Source of the DNA: Tetranychus cinnabarinus
Lineage: Eukaryota > Arthropoda > Arachnida > Trombidiformes > Tetranychidae
Direction: 5' to 3'
Assembly: GCA_022266195.1 (NCBI GenBank)
Contig: WHVY01000005.1
Location: 1,922,001 to 1,986,000, forward strand
Length of the DNA stretch: 64,000 nucleotides
Shown one piece after another: positions 33,303-46,663 of this stretch (within the stretch, counting starts at the first letter, position 1; every line of letters begins with the position of its first letter). The position numbers and the translations under genes were made by a program. The notes beneath the pieces were generated by a model, which did not search any database, was not told where the DNA came from, and was given only the letters and a program-made list of their open reading frames with translations.

Positions 33303-36300
33303 TTGATACCGACTGAAATCATCTCAACATCCAAAGATCAAAGCGCATCAAGAATGATCTCAACTTGCAAATTATCAACCATTTGTTGGTTAAATTTGAT
33401 CAACCTAACACTTTGCCTGTATCTCATTGCTTCCATTAGTTTAGTTGGTTGTTCATCTCTCCGTTGGTTACCAAATTCAAATGATCTTACCTTTCAATCA
33501 AACGGTGATGATCGAGTTTCACCTTCCAATTACAACCTGGAATCAATCAGTAAGGAATGGATTCAATGGAGAAATATGCTGAATGAACTGGAAAAACAAC
33601 GACAATCAAATTTGGATTCAATTCCAAAGTAAGTTAAATTATATTAACAATTCAGTCAACTGTAAACATTGAAATGAATATAAGAAAAAGCAAATCCCGA
33701 TAAACTCTCAATCTTATTACCATTACAATCATCAGTTTATTATAAAGCATCTCAAGAGAATCAAAATTTACTTTGATCGTCACAATTGAAACAGTTTACA
33801 ATTTGTAATACAAATTATCTATTAATATTGATTCGCAGTTCAGCCAATCTTTCCAATAATGATATTAAAGTACACAAATCAAAGGGATAATCAGGAAACA
33901 ATTTTCATTTCCTTTCCTTTTTATAAGATAATTTAACGATTCTTAGGAACAGCCAAGCAATTTGCTGAGTAATTGTTGAATATTAAAGTAATTACAAGTA
34001 AAATTAAATCTTCTTTACTTCTTCCAATCGTTCTTTGATGTTGGCAAAAGTTTCAAGTCCAACAGATTTGATCATTGAACTTCAAGTCAATAGTTACTTT
34101 GTTTTCATAAATAAATCATTTGTTGGCAAGAGATTGATCATTTATCTTGAAAGATCAATTGAACAATTTAATGTTTTCGTTTAACATAATCCTGTAATAT
34201 TTTGAAACCTAAAATACGGTCAGATTAAAGGGATTTAAAAGCAATTTTGGTTATTTGCTTTGGTTTCAGTCGATGGACTAGACGTTGAGTTGAAAATTGT
34301 ATGAAACTTGTCAATACATCATCATTAAAACAATCATCATTTTTACAGTTTTCAACAACAACATGAAAAAGGATTAACAAGGGACGCTTCCCTTGAAACC
34401 TTTTCAACTGAGAGTTTGAAAGGTCAATCAAATTGGTCAATCAACTAGAGTTAACCAATAAATTAGTGCAATTAACTGAGCCCACTGAATAATTTGAAGG
34501 TTATTCAGCTTTAAATCGCACTTTATCAGATAGAAATGTTAACATTCAACTTTGGAACCAATTTGGTTACTAAGTTTATTCAACTTGCAATTTTTATCAA
34601 CTAAATTGAATATTTACACCAACTTAATCAATCCTTGTTGAGCTTTTTACTCTTAATTTTATCAAATTGACAATATTTTTAGCCTTTTGAATGTTATTCA
34701 GAATCTAAAATTGAAACCTTGTTTTGAAAGATTCCCTGTTGATGGCTACTAATTTCATTGGAAAATATTGAATGGCTATAAATTGAATTGATTTGGTGTA
34801 AACACCATTAACCTTTTCACCTCCAACTTCAGGGAGTTTTAAATGCTCGGTGATAATGTTAATAATATGTAAAGATTTATCTCATCAATCAAATCAATCA
34901 AATGAATGACAACTTGTCAGATGGAAACTATTTTATATACAAAATACATAATATATTAAAGATAACATGTTTAAAGTTATCAATGTGTGTGTGCTTCACA
35001 TATTCAAAAGCTTTTCAGTGTTTACTTTCTGTATTATTGAAGTGCTAGACAAAATGATGAAAGATGAGGATGGAACACCAAACCAGAATTCTGATGATCT
35101 CAGTCAACTGCTACTTACTTCACCATCTTGATCGTCTTTCAAATTGAAAACTATTCATTTTACAGAATGAAAAATTGAATCCATTTCTTTTGCCCACGAA
35201 AAGCAAACAAAACGCTATTTATTTTGCCATTGCCAATGAACAAAGCAACTCTTTTCTTTGTCATATCCTGAAATCATGATAATCATATTATTTCTTTCAC
35301 TCCTTGATAAAGATTTAAAGCATTTTCGTGAAATATTGCTTCAAAATTCTGGGAATTTATCATTTAGAAATGCTTCAACCTTCGATAACTTACATTTTTT
35401 ACGAATTCAGTTTCTCCACTTTTCCTCACACGCAGTCTATTGTCTAGTAATTGTCAACTTTGCAATCGTAAGTTAATATTTATATTGCTTTAAATGATGA
35501 ATCGCGTCTCATCTTTTAAATCAGTAGTTTAAGAATTGAGGAATATAAGAACTTTGAACTTTAAGAAACGAAATTTGATTTCATTGGATTTACTTGCTTC
35601 CATGGCTGTCTATTTAGATTAATGGACATGAAATAGAATTCAATTTTTGTGGAAGATTCAGGATGGATTGGCTCAGATTTGGGATTAGAAATAAGATAAA
35701 CTCAACATTAACTGGTGCATTTACAATTAAAAGTCCTGGATTCGAATCATCCCGAGATAAATGCTGAAAACTAGTAAAGAAACTGTGAAGATTTGGAGAT
35801 TAAACTGAACTATGTTAGAACTATGTGATTAAAATTTTGATCTCAAAGACCACAGTTTTTTAAAAGAAAGATTTACAGATGAAGAGAAGTTGATTTAGGT
35901 TTATAAATCTTGAGAAAATTCACGATCTGAAGGATTAAAGTCTTGTAAAATCCGTGAAATCGTAAAATAAGCTTTAAGTTTGGAGCTGTTTGGAGTAACA
36001 TTAACAATGATAACTTTGTTATGTGTCAGTCTCTTACAGATTGTTAATTACACATTGAATACATGGGTTGATGCTGAACAAGCGGTCTACTTGCTGTATT
36101 CATGATCTTGCCTCTTTAAAATATTGTAGCAAACAGTTGATAGTTGACTGCACATAATTGATGTAACTACTGCTAAGTGAAAACATATTCATTGCAAGAA
36201 GGAAAGAGTTCTAATGAGCTCTGTAAGTTTAGTTAAGATCAAATTGTGGGCACAAAAGTTATTCAAAAAAGCGATGCTCAGAAATATTCCTTTCTACAGA

Positions 36301-39300
36301 ATAAAGTTTGTTTTCAGACGAACCAGCTACAGAAGTCCATATAAAGAGATTGAGCTGTTTCCCTAGCATTTAATCACCTTATTTTCATAGTCTGTTGCTT
36401 CTGGTACTGATATCTATTCTCTAATCCAAAGAAATGTCTTTCTTGATCAAATAATCGAAAGTTGCGATGCAATTAAAAGCAGTAGACAAGTAAAGACGAG
36501 TAAAGTAGAGACGTCAAACGGTTTCGAAGGGTTTCCTATGCGTTGTCGAAAGTACATCAATAAATCATGAAAATATTTGGAAGAAAAACTCTTCCTTTTC
36601 CTTCCTGACTTTCACATCGAAGTTACTATGAAAAAGCAACAGATCTTATAATATTGCTGTATCGCATAGAGTATAGATATTCTTGATCACTTTATTTTGC
36701 CCTTAGAAACAGATAATTCAAGCTTTTTGAAGTTTAAATAAGAAAAAAGCCTTTTTTGAAAGCCTTTTTTACGCATCAAAGTTGAACAATGGCAAGATTT
36801 GTTTTCTCAAGCAATTAAACATTTCATAAGCTCTTCCATTGTTTCAATTTCGGCTCAGTGCTCATAAATCTTTGCATCATTCATAAAGTTTCCCAAAATA
36901 TCGTTCCATGCGTACATTTATATAATAATCTACGTAACTTTCAAGCTTTTCTCTTGTGTTTCAATTTCATATTCTTCCCATATTGACCCTGAAGCTCTTC
37001 TACTATCCACTATTCATAATTTCTTATTCTTAGATTTTTCTTCACTTTCCTCGATTTCCTCCAGCAATTCATCAATTTCTTTTCGAGATTCCTTTGATAG
37101 TTTTATAGACGGCTTTCCATTTCATTAACATTCCGTCGTTGCTTGTTTACCCAATTCAATGTATCTCATTGAATTATTAACCATATATTCCGCTCCTGAG
37201 CCTAAATCATTAGTATTTCCAATACATCTTAATAACCGCTTGAATCTTGTCTCTGAATAAGAGTTACCCCGAAGGAAGACATTTGTAGCTACTAATGAGG
37301 ATTGGCCAGCTTTGATTCAACTTAACCTTTCAATATTTAATCGTATTCCATAAATATTATAAATCATAATAGAAATGATCGTTGATATCTTTATATTTCG
37401 TACATAAATTAGCTCTAAATTGTCACACAAAACAATCAAAGTCTTATTGCTTTAGAAACTCAAGATGCAAATTGATTCTCATAATCATAAACATCTTGAG
37501 AAAGTTTTAATTGCAAGCAATTTACAGATTTAATAAGCAATCAAAGTCTTGCAATGGTCAAATTTGTACACAAAAAAGACCTCAAAAGAGCTTCGAATGT
37601 AAAATTTGAATGATTTATCGTTAAATTATGAATTGCAAATGGATTGAAACTGCGATGGAATTAATGAAGAAACAGTCAAAATCTAATTGACATGCAGACT
37701 AACACAGTCAATTGTATTATAAAACACACTTTTTGATTTATTCACAAAGGTCGTCCCAATGAACTTATTCATGAAAGCAACAATTGAAAAAAAACTTGAG
37801 AATTCATTCCATTCCAAATGATTTAGATTACATTTCCCATGCAACAATACAATCCTTTCCTCTCCCAGCAACAATAATTTAGTTTATATAATATTATAAT
37901 ATTTCAAACAAAACATGATTCCATATCAGTTTAAATTGTAATTTTGTTATTATCCTTCATAATAATCTGAATATTAATGGTCCAAGTAAGAAAATAAATG
38001 TTAAAAAAGATTCTCTTCTAAATAATTCAAGTCAAATTCAAATTGCACAAATTGCATCTAAATTTCATCCAAATTAAAGGATAAACCTTAAAAAATTCAT
38101 ACTTTACCTTGTCAGATGTTTGTTTTGCATCTCAATAACAGTAATTGTTTGCTCATTAATACATTTAATTATTTTCATTTTACTTCATTAATGGAAACAA
38201 AAGCAAAATGTTAATCTCTATCTTCAATGAATTTGTTAATTTGTTTATTATTTCAATTCCCTGTTTTGATTTCACAGCTTCTAATTGTTTCAACATATTG
38301 ATCAATAATTCAGAGTTGTGTCTCATTTAACAGCAATAAATTGCTTTGAAACCTTAGCTTTAATTAAACAGCAACTTTTGCGTCTTCTTTCAGCGCAAAA
38401 TTAACTTCAATAGCAATTAATGTTGATTGAAACATTAAATTAATCAAGAGTTATTTATGAAAATGCAAAAAAAAGAAGATGAAAATGATTAAAAAAAAAG
38501 CAAATCAATAACATTCAACTTTAGCGTGTAACCTGATCATTAACGTTAATTTGATTGCTAATATCGATATAAATTCAACGATAAATCATTGAATAAGTTG
38601 ACATTTTAAGATGTTTAATCATTGGAAAGGTTAATGGTTAACTTTGACGAGTAAATCAATGACTGTCAACCATTATCACTTGATTACAATTAATTTATAA
38701 AGTTCAACTCTTGACGCTTCAATTTCCTGGTTATTTGGTCAATAGCATTAATTGTATAATGAGAAGTTAATAAAATTGTTAACTTATTGTGTTATAGCCA
38801 TAATTTAATCACAATATGAATAGCATTTTAATAGTTATTGAAAGCTCATAGGAATTGTAAAACAATATCAAACTGTATTACTGCATATTATCAAAGTATT
38901 CAATCACTAGGAAAGTAGTCTTCAATTCTGATCGAAGCAAATTCAGATTAATGAATAATTGATGAAACTTTGAAGAGACAAACAAAAACATGATACAACC
39001 TTGATCAGAATTAATAAATTGTCGAAAATAAGACAAAAAATACTCCTAAACATAGCCTTCGAAACTTGCAATAACAATGAAATTACAAAAGCATTTTATT
39101 GTAAATCTAAGGCTAAAATTTTACAATTTTAGGCTCACAAGAAACAATTTGTTGAACATTTCGAAAAGTGATTTCTTAAGCTTCCAAGATGAGAAAAATC
39201 TGATTTCTATCAACCATCATATTTACTAACCAAAGATATTCTCAATAATTCTGATATTCATGGTCAATATTGATGAACTTCAAGTATTTAATTTGAGAAA

Positions 39301-39738
39301 TTATCTGTTATTTGTTGAATAAGAAACTAGATTTGGTTGAAACCTATTTTATTTGAGGAAGTTTACAGATTTTGAAATTCTTTGTCTCAAAAATTCTCAT
39401 TGCAATGAAGTTTTTTTGCTATTGAAGCTGGAAAACAAAGATTATCAAGTTTTGTTTTCAGAATATCAATAATAATTTGAACGATATGATAATTTTGAAT
39501 CAATAGAGCTTAAGATGAAAGATTGAGATTTTTTTACGTCAACAGTTTTGTTTTACCTTGCCTTGATTTTGGTGAATTACATTTTGATTTATCTTTTTTC
39601 TGGTTTCTCCTTTTGCTTAGTGAAAAACGTGGATTAGATCTTGGCTTAAGACGAGGATTATCAGGCCAAAGAGCAGCCAAACATCTTGTTGGATTGGCTA
39701 ATGCTGAGTTTGCTGGTGGACCTGGAAGGAAACGTTAA
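33303..39738 (+). CDS. Calcitonin-like diuretic hormone (DH31) neuropeptide precursor
   Basis: Two exons, 33303-33628 and 39621-39738, join in frame (AA|T) across a 5992-base GT-AG intron. A second ATG at 33354 (MISTCKLSTICWLN) is the better start because it leads directly into a hydrophobic signal peptide (LINLTLCLYLIASISLVGCSS), giving a 130-aa precursor. The spacer SKEWIQWRNMLNELEKQ precedes the peptide. Exon 2 starts NEKR, then a 31-residue peptide beginning GLDLGLRRGLSGQ, containing AAKHLVGLANAEF and ending AGGP, then G-RKR and stop. The KR cleavage site, C-terminal Gly amide donor, dibasic site and exact length of 31 identify DH31, an amidated peptide acting on a class B (calcitonin-type) GPCR to stimulate secretion. 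A non-coding or short middle exon in the intron cannot be excluded. Confidence 0.9.
33629..39620 (+). other. 6-kb intron of the DH31 gene
   Basis: AT-rich intron. The donor AAAGTAAGTT and acceptor TTTTGCTTAG are good consensus sites. I recognise no nested gene; a GGATTCGAATC word at 35739-35749 looks like a tRNA B box but has no matching tRNA fold around it. Confidence 0.6.
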
Positions 39739-39766
39739 AGTTATCAATAATGCAAAGCTAAAGCAC

Positions 39767-39772
39767 AATAAA
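39767..39772 (+). terminator. Polyadenylation signal AATAAA of DH31
   Basis: AATAAA 29 bases after the DH31 stop codon, supporting 39621-39738 as the last exon. Confidence 0.65.
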
Positions 39773-42443
39773 AATTTCCAACAACAAAAACCTCCCAGAA
39801 AAGACATTGAAAATAGTGAAAATGATTTCTTCTTAATCTTGATAATACATTTTCCTCTCTGATTCAATCATTTCGCATTCTTTTCTTTTCACCCAAAATT
39901 CCCTCCAATTTAATCTCATTAATTTAATACATTTACTATTAAACCTTGATTTAACCTCTTCTAATCCCAGCAGCTACCAAAAAAAATGAATCAATTCAAA
40001 ATAATACTAATAATTAATCTTAGATTCAAGTTTGTTCAACAACATTCAATACCAGTTATTTTATCCGACAAGGAATGCTTAAAATCTTGAATTGTTGGAT
40101 TCAAGAAATAAACTAAACTCAACAAAATTGATCAACACAATAATTTAGGACAATTAACAAAGACTGAAATTGAAACATCTTGTGATCCTCTTGATAATAA
40201 TGGTGGAAGGTTCAGTTAACCAATTGTCCATCAATTGCTATTGAATCTGCGAAAGAACCCAAAAAATCAATGTTAATAATGACTATTTACACGTTAATTT
40301 GATCAATTTTTATTTCTATAACAAAATAAGCTATTAATATAACAAAAAGAAAGGTGAAACAGTTACATTGAAATTGTTAATTTGAGTTTTACCAGTTAAT
40401 TGATAGATGTTTCATGTTTCACCAAATTTATTGATTGTTATTTTTTCCCTTCTCCAACCCATTTTCAATGTAATTACAATTAGCTTGATGATTAAACTAA
40501 AAAAAGTTGATTCCTTTTTTTTCATACTTGAAACAATTCCTTTTTACCCCAATTACAAATGAACTTGAATGGATAACAAAGCAATTAAATTAATTTACTT
40601 TTCACCTTTACTGACCACCAAATTGCTAATAATTAATTCATGTGATAACATAAATAATTAAATAAATTACAATTGTTAATAACAAGTAACAACAATCTGG
40701 TAAAAACAAAAAAGTAAACAAAAATACAAATTAATAACCAGAAAAGTTGGCTTTTTTCTGGTTCAAAAGTTGCTTTTGTTTGCCTAACCCAATAAAATGG
40801 GATTATATTGTTATATTTTGGTCTTATTGTTGGCTTTCCGATCAAATTATTATGTTTAAACACTGATTATTGGCGATTAAAATGTATAATTATTGCTATT
40901 GTATGAAGACATTTTCTGGTTAAACCAGACATTTGGTTGACTACTTTGACTAAATTTGATTCTGGTATAATTACTATTATTAAATTACTGTCCAACCGTA
41001 TTTTGAATATTTGATGGTCGCTACAGCCTTACAATCTAGTCTGGTAAGTTAATTCATTTTGGGTTAAATGGCTTCTGGTTTGTCTCATTTAACAGTCCAA
41101 AGATGTTAACTTTATACAAATTTTCCTCAAATCCAACTGGTAACCATCATTATCATGATCATGGTTGTATGCTAATGATGATTGTGATGAATGAGCTGCG
41201 GAAATATTTACAATCAAGTGTTTTCATAAACCCAATTTGAACAATTGATTTTTTCTCAGCCATCTTAATTGATTAATCAATAAGTCGACAGTTGAAAATA
41301 TAAACCTTTTAATAAGCTAAACCCAATACCAATAACTGAACAAAAGCTCAATATTAGGTTAAATAATAAATATATTTCAATGGAATAAGTTGATACCAGA
41401 AAAATGGAAACGACATAATGAATGGTTAAAGGCAAGAAAACTGGTCAATTGTTGTTGCCTTTTAACGGTAAAATAATCACTTTTGTGGGTAAATTTGATA
41501 CTCTTTTGACTGATTGAAATTGATATCCAGATTAGGTTCTGGTTCTTGAATCTATTGAAAATCTCGAGACAAAGAAAGCAGATAACATGAAGACATAATC
41601 CAGTAAAGTCTCCAGTGAAAGTTATAGTGTTATATTGAAATGCTCAGCTTTACTAACCATGAAAATGATGATAAGAAGAAGTAAAAAACAAAATGATCAT
41701 GATGATGAAGAAGCTTGTAATAGAAGGAAAAGTTTCAATTCTCAAGTGTCTGGAAGGTGATGAAAGGCTTGGAGTTGAATATTAGTTGGCTGAGAATAAT
41801 ATAAATCGTATTCTCTTCATTCCATGTTTTTATTCATTCTCAGCGAAAATAATCTTATTTCAAATGTTCATTATGTTATTTGTTTATAACTTTTTTTTCC
41901 TTCTGTATTTAATATCAACATTGTTGTTTTGCCTTCAAAGGCCAAGTTAATGCAGAGTTGATGTGAGATTTTTTTGAACTTTTCGCCTTTTTTCGTTTCT
42001 TTTTTTGTGTTTCATGCAAAATGTATTATATATTTACCTTGACTTGTACATCAATTGCAAATTACACTTGGTAACAATAAATGACTTGAAGTTAATTACT
42101 TACACTTTGCACAAGGGACAAGTTGATGAAGAGACTGATTATGGTTGAGTTTAATTCAAAGTTTGGTAACATTTGAACATGATTAACATCTTTCTTGGTG
42201 ATTAACTTTGAAAAAGATGAAACTTCGGGAATGAAAAGGTAACTAGAGTCAAGTATTTTCAATTAAATGATGCTTTTCAATGTTTTATTGATAGTCAAGG
42301 TGAAGCTTTTGTTCATTCAGTCATTTTTAACATTTAATAACTCAATAGATTCACTTGATTGCAAGGTTTTGCTGAGAAAGTCTTCTGTCTGTTCGAAAGA
42401 TCTATCAATAATTGCATAAAAATCTATTGAATTAAATTTTCTC
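39773..42443. other. Gene-free AT-rich spacer
   Basis: No coding exon, RNA gene or repeat recognised. Small open frames such as 40633-40863 on the minus strand look random. Confidence 0.5.
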
Positions 42444-45400
42444 CCAATATTAAGCAATTCAACTTTTATTATTGATCAATAGAAGCAACTGAAAAGCTTA
42501 GTCAGGTAAGTAATAGCATAATAGTAAGTTTTTGAAGTTTTAAAGTTAGTGGATGGTTAAAAGATCATTGACAGAAACTTTGACTTTCGAGTTGAGAGTT
42601 GAGATATTTCGTGTTTGTAGCAACAAAAAATTAGTCCATCAATGCTATGATTTAGCTTCTCCGATCAGTAGTTCTCGAGAAAGTTGAGGTCAAAGTTTTA
42701 ACTTCGATTGGCTTTTACTCGATTATTAAAGCAGATCTTTGCGTGAAACTCATTTACTTGATTTGGAATTTGATGAGCAACCAGAAAATTCAACTATTTT
42801 ACATAAGAAAATTTTCTGTCTCTGCAGAACAGATCAATTCGATTTTCCTTTAAAATTGGCCGCATTCTATGACCGTGATAGTTAGCAAGCTAAAATTTAT
42901 TATTCGTCGACAAGAGTTGTTGGTATATGTTAGTAAGTAAACACTTTGGTCAATCTACCAACAGATCTCTTGTTTTTGGCTATTGATCTGCAAACTTTGA
43001 ATCTCGATATTGCGAGATTGATAGTACCTAAAATCATTATTTTTTGACAATCATAAGGATGCATTATGGGCTAAAATACAATGAGATTTTAGATCATTAA
43101 AGTTCCCACAGAAAAAGTTGAAACATTAATTACTTATGTTCTTAGATTCTATGCTTTATTTATAAAGGTATTTGGTTTTAAAACACAAATCTTTCAATGT
43201 TTTAGTCAAATAGTCTGCTTTGCAACTTTTTGCATAAATGACATGTTTAGAAGATCATTGACAGAAATTTTGACTCTCGAGTTGAGAGTTTGGATGTGGC
43301 GTGTTTGTAGGAACAAAAACTACGTCCGTTAATGCTATAAATTAACTTCTCCGACCATTCATTCTCGAGAAAATTTAGGCTAAAGTTTGAACTTCGATCG
43401 CTTTTTGTCGCCTCATGGAGGCAGATTTTTGCACAAAACTCATGTACTAGATGCAACCATTGATGAGCAACCTGAAAATGCACTAATTCCAAGAATGAAA
43501 ACCCTCTGTTTCCGTACAACAGATCAATTGCATTTTGGATTAAAACTGATCGCATTCTTTAACCGTGATAGTTAGAAAGTTTAAATTGGTTATTCCTCGA
43601 TAAAAGTTATTGGTGTACACCAGTGAGCGATAACTTTGTTCAATTTACTAACAGTTACTTTAATTTCGACCATAAGCATTAAAATTTCGAAGCTTGATAT
43701 CTCGAGAACGACAGTACCTAAAATCATTGTTCTATGACCAATAATTAGGTTTTGTTATGGACTATAATACAATGAGATTTTAGATCATTGAGAACTCTAA
43801 GGATAAAGTTATAGCATTGATTACTTGATTATGCTTGATCTACAAATGTAAATAGTTATTGAAACACAAAATCTTATGATAAGTTAGTCAAATGCAAATG
43901 GTTTGCAACTTTTTACATAAATGAAATGTTTGAAAGATCATCGGCAGAAACTTTGACTTCCGAGCTGAGAGTTAAGATGTGTTGTGTTTTTAGTAACAAA
44001 AACTGAGTCCATTAATGCTAAGAAATAACTTCTCCGATCAGCGGTTCTCGAGAAAATCGAGGTCAAAGTTTTAACTTCGATTGGCTTTTATTCGATTATT
44101 GAAGCAGATCTTTGCGTGAAACTCATTCTCCTGATCTAACTGCGAATAAGTAACCAGAAAATTCACTCATTTTAAGTAATAAAATTTTCTGTCTCTGAAT
44201 AACAGATCAATTCGGTTTTCGGTTAAAACTGGCCTCTCTCAACGAACATAAAAGTTAGAGAACTGAAGCTTGTTAGTCTGCGATACAACTTGTTGAAACA
44301 CGCCATGGTTTTAACACTTTTTGCAAATCATCAACAGATCTCTTTATTTTAGGCTATTGGTCTAGAAACTTTGAATCACAACATTTCGAGAATAATATTA
44401 CTTAAATTGATCATTCTTTAGACAACCAATAGATTTTGATATACGCTAAAACATGTAGAAATTTTAGAACATCAAAGTCCCTACAGAAAAAGTTATAGCA
44501 CTGAATACATATGTTACCAGATTTTATGTTTGATTTTTGCAGATAAATGGTTTTCCAAACACAAATTTTATGATGTCTTAGAATCATATCGATTATTGAG
44601 TGAATTAAGTCAGATCGTCTCTTTGTTCAGTCATATTAAGTTACAGGCCAATATTATGTATTAAAATCTAATAATTGAGCAAAGAATGGTGCTTTCAGGG
44701 ACTATGGTTTTCGAGATATTAACACTAAAAGTTTTAAGGCCAATAGCCCAAAATCAAGAGATCTGTTAATAATTTGAAAAAAGTATTCCAGCCATGACGT
44801 GCACCAACAATATTTATCGTACAATAATAACTTTCAGTTCTCTAACTTTTATGTTAAATGATAGAGGCCAGTTTTAGTCAAAAATCGAAATGATCTGCTA
44901 TACAGAAATGGCAAATTTTATTACTTAAAATAAGTGAATATTCTGGTTGCTGATCCACAGTTACACCAAGCAAATGAGTTTCACGCAAAAATCTGCTTCA
45001 ACAATTGAATAAAAGCCGATCGAAGTTTAAACTTCGATCTCTGTTTTCTCGAGAACTGTTTATCGGGTAAGTTTATTCATAGCATTAATAGATTCAGTTT
45101 TTGTTCCTACAAAAATTCCATACTAAAACTCTTAACTTGAAAGCCAAAATTTCTGTCGGTGATCCTTTAAACATTTGATTCATGAAGAAGCTTGCAAAGC
45201 AGACTATTTGACTAAAGCACAATTTGCTTTGTATTTAAAACCATTTACCTTCATAAATAAAGCATAAAATCTGGTAACGTAAGTAATCAATGCTATAACT
45301 TTATCCTTAGAGTTCGCAATGATCTAAAATCTCATTGTATTATAGTCCATAACAAAACCTAATTATTGGTCAAAGAATAATGATTTTAGGTACTGTCTTT

Positions 45401-46663
45401 CTCGAGATATCAAGCTTCGAAATTTTAATGCTTTTGGTCAAAATCAACGTAATCGTTAGTAAATTGAGCAAAGTTATCGCTCACTGATGTACACCAATAA
45501 CTTTTATCCAGGAATCATAAATTTGAGCTTTCTAACTATCACGATTAAAGAATTCGGCCAGTTTTAATCGAAAATGGAATTGATCTGTTGTACGGAAACA
45601 GAAAATTTTATAACTTAAAACAAGTTAATTGTCTGGCTGCTTATCAACAGTTTCATCAGTCAAATGAGTTTCACGCAGAAATCTGCTTCCATAAGGCGAC
45701 AAAAAGCGATCGAAGTTTAAACTTCGATCTCTATTTTCTTGAGCACTGTTGATCGGAGAAGTTAATTCTTAGCGTTAATGGACTCGGTTTTCGTTCCTAC
45801 ATACGCAAAACATCTCAGCTCTCAGCTCCTGATGCGAAAGTCTAAGTTTCTGTCAATAGTGCAAAGCAAAGCAGACTATTTGGCTAATACATCATAAAAT
45901 TTTGTGTTTTAATAACTATTTACCTTTGTAAATCAAGCATAAAATCTGGTACATAAGTAATCAATGCTACTATTTTTTTAGTAGGGTCTAAAATCTCATT
46001 GTATAAAAGCCAATAACAAAACCTAATGAATGCTCGAAGAATGATCAATTTAGACACTACCATTCTCGAAATATCGAGACTCTAAGTTTTACATCAAAAG
46101 GCCAAAATCAAGAGGACTGTTGGTAAACGGACAAAAGTGTTCAGTGCATTATGTACAGCAACTTCCTTTATTGACGAATAATAAGTTTCAGGTTTCTAAA
46201 TATTACGGTCACAGGATGCGGCCAGTTTTAAATGAGAATCGAATTGATCGGTTTTACAAAAATGGAGAATCTTATTTCTTGAAATAAGTTCATTTTCAGG
46301 TTGCTTATCAAAAGTTAGATCAGGCAAATGAGTTTCATGCAAAAGTCTGCTTCCATAAGGGAACGAAAGACGATCGAAGTTCAAACTTTGATCTCTATTT
46401 TTTCGAGAACTGTTTATCGGAGAAGTTTATTCATAGCATTAATAGACTCAGGTTTCGCTCTTACAAACACATCGCATGTAAACTCTCAACTTGAAAGTCA
46501 AACTTTTTGTCAATAGTCCTTTTAAACATTTCATCCATTTTATAATTCATCTTGTGCTATTAGAAACATACCTAACTGACTAAGCTTACATACTTACATA
46601 CTTTACATACTTATTCTTACTTTAACTATTGATCAAAAATAAAAGTTAAATAATATTGGCCTT
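42444..46663. repeat. 4.2-kb inverted array: three direct and three inverted copies of a ~680-bp unit
   Basis: A shared unit starts with words like GATCATTGACAGAAACTTTG at 42563, 43253 and 43936 (spacing 690 and 683). It reappears in reverse, ending near 45164, 45861 and 46519 (spacing about 697 and 658). The two sets meet tail to tail near 44550. Each unit carries the same landmarks in order: CTCCGATCA...CTCGAGAA, AACTTCGAT, GAAACTCAT, AACAGATCAATTCG and GATTTTAGATCATT. The outermost edges are also inverted: CCAATATT, AACTTTTATT, TTGATCAATAG (42445-42485) reappear reversed at 46624-46663, and GCTTAGTCAG near 42500 reappears reversed near 46580. Copies have diverged clearly, so it is not very recent. 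No intact long frame is present. It could be a fold-back element or a satellite array that inverted. Confidence 0.88.
45012..45033. repeat. 22-bp perfect palindrome inside the repeat unit
   Basis: GATCGAAGTTTAAACTTCGA followed by TC is its own reverse complement. The same palindrome recurs in the next inverted unit at 45706-45727 and in degraded form in other copies. Confidence 0.7.

Noticed and set aside
35735..35755. tRNA B-box-like GGATTCGAATC in the DH31 intron
   Set aside because: No A box or pairing acceptor and anticodon stems at the needed distances.
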